This document shows positions 6,503 to 7,009 of a stretch of DNA of 7,009 bases, in pieces. The DNA comes from Anaerolineae bacterium (lineage in GTDB: Bacteria > Chloroflexota > Anaerolineae > Aggregatilineales > Phototrophicaceae), in assembly GCA_028284565.1 (NCBI GenBank), contig JANQRM010000315.1, positions 1-7,009 of the forward strand. Direction: 5' to 3'. Position numbers and translations under genes: made by a program. The notes beneath the pieces are model-generated. The model ran no database searches. It saw only the letters and a list, made by a program, of their open reading frames with translations, and was not told the DNA's origin. How positions within the stretch are numbered: the first letter of the stretch is position 1; each line of letters begins with the position of its first letter.

Positions 6503-7009
6503 GCGCGTTTGGATAAACCCTAGAATCGCGGCGTTCTGGTTACAATCTGATGGGAATTGCACAGAAATGGTCGGTGAGATGACCGTCCCGTTGATGGTTT
6601 CCAATTGCACGAAATAGAGCCGATTGTTGATGACATTATCGACCACAATCTCCCAGCCGGAGCCTGCCCCGTAGAGTGAGTTGGAGCCGACATCTGCTAG
6701 TGCATCAAACTCACTATTGAAGGCGTGGACGCGGAGTGTGCCTGCACCAAAGGGATTACCGTTAATATCGACGACTGTGCCACCGATGCCTTGCCATTCA
6801 CAGCCTAAGCTATTGGCGAAGTTCGCGGTGAAGGTGACGGGACTCCGCAGGTCATAGGGGAAAGGTGAGATACTCGGCGTGAAGGTCGGGGTTGGACCTG
6901 TCGGTGTCGCAGTTGGTAGCGGTGTCGGTGATGTACTCGGCGTGGGTGTGATGCTCGGTGTACTCGTGGGTCCGGGTGTATTGGTAATCGTATTCGTGGG
7001 TGTTATGGT
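6500..7009 (-). CDS. Pro/Thr/Ser-rich protein with Cys-Trp outer domain, paralogue of the downstream gene (5' partial)
   Basis: The frame is open from the right edge to TAA at 6502-6500; the start is beyond the window. Translating by hand gives 169 residues. The first 45 or so are a Thr/Pro/Ser linker (TPTNTITNTPGPTSTPSITP and onward). The rest is an outer domain beginning FPYDLRSPVTF, then CEWQGIGGTVVDINGNP, YGAGSGWEIVVDN, LYFVQLETINGTVIS and ending SDCNQNAAILGFIQTR. These elements line up in order with CNWASIAGSVTG, FGPGGYELNLG, FTVQLFSSAG and AECSANVLILNFLQI of the next gene. The two conserved cysteines may pair outside the cytoplasm. By analogy, a membrane helix or signal peptide should lie upstream. 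Its stop overlaps the next gene's ATG by one base. No enzymatic motif is seen; function unknown. Confidence 0.85.
   Translation of the reverse strand, partial: TITPTNTITNTPGPTSTPSITPTPSTSPTPLPTATPTGPTPTFTPSISPFPYDLRSPVTFTANFANSLGCEWQGIGGTVVDINGNPFGAGTLRVHAFNSEFDALADVGSNSLYGAGSGWEIVVDNVINNRLYFVQLETINGTVISPTISVQFPSDCNQNAAILGFIQTR
6863..7009 (-). repeat. low-complexity DNA coding for a Thr/Pro/Ser linker
   Basis: The region repeats units related to GGTGT, CTCGG and CGTGGG on the plus strand; for example TGTACTCG occurs at 6932 and again at 6959. It translates on the minus strand to TP/TS-rich dipeptide repeats. It reads as a coding low-complexity tract, not a mobile or CRISPR repeat, and continues past the window edge. 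Confidence 0.75.

Noticed and set aside
6863..7009. CRISPR-like or satellite repeat array at the right edge
   Set aside because: The short repeats keep one open frame and translate to a Thr/Pro/Ser linker; there are no constant repeats with unique spacers.

Overview
The window looks like chromosomal DNA of a Chloroflexota bacterium, most likely Anaerolineae-like. This is an inference from gene style: single-pass membrane proteins with long Pro/Thr/Ser linkers and a Cys-Trp beta-type outer domain, a membrane-anchored TPR protein, and an APC-superfamily permease with two C-terminal universal stress (Usp) domains. There is no rRNA, tRNA, CRISPR array or mobile element to anchor taxonomy. Hand counts of single 60-base lines give about 50-53% G+C in the M24 and TPR genes, and about 35-43% in the Usp part of the permease gene.

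Plus strand, left half: the 3' part of an M24-family Xaa-Pro-type metallopeptidase (frame open from base 3 to 1070; the true start lies upstream). After 66 bp, which hold a fair sigma-70-like promoter candidate, comes one large gene (1137-3403) whose parts are spread over three reading frames. Joined at three single-base shifts it would encode a protein of about 755 residues: a 20-residue N-terminus, a 'GDPATSPLY' motif at the first membrane helix, about 11-12 helices, then Usp domain 1 and Usp domain 2. As given, it is a pseudogene or carries assembly errors. Usp1 has also lost two nucleotide-binding positions, while Usp2 keeps them.

Minus strand, right half (transcribed right to left, convergent with the left half): a partial Pro/Thr-rich outer-domain protein (7009-6500), overlapping by one base (TAATG) a second protein of related design with one membrane helix (6500-5637); a membrane-anchored TPR protein (5556-4366); and an inosine-uridine-type nucleoside hydrolase (4347-3418). 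Close spacing suggests an operon for at least the first pair and for TPR plus hydrolase. Three products look envelope-located; the hydrolase looks cytoplasmic and is probably co-transcribed housekeeping salvage.

No clearly new defence, mobile or biosynthetic system is visible. The points most worth following are the frame-broken permease-Usp fusion with its KUP-like N-terminal motif, and the tandem paralogous outer domains with a conserved Cys-x-Trp / Cys signature encoded next to an anchored TPR protein.
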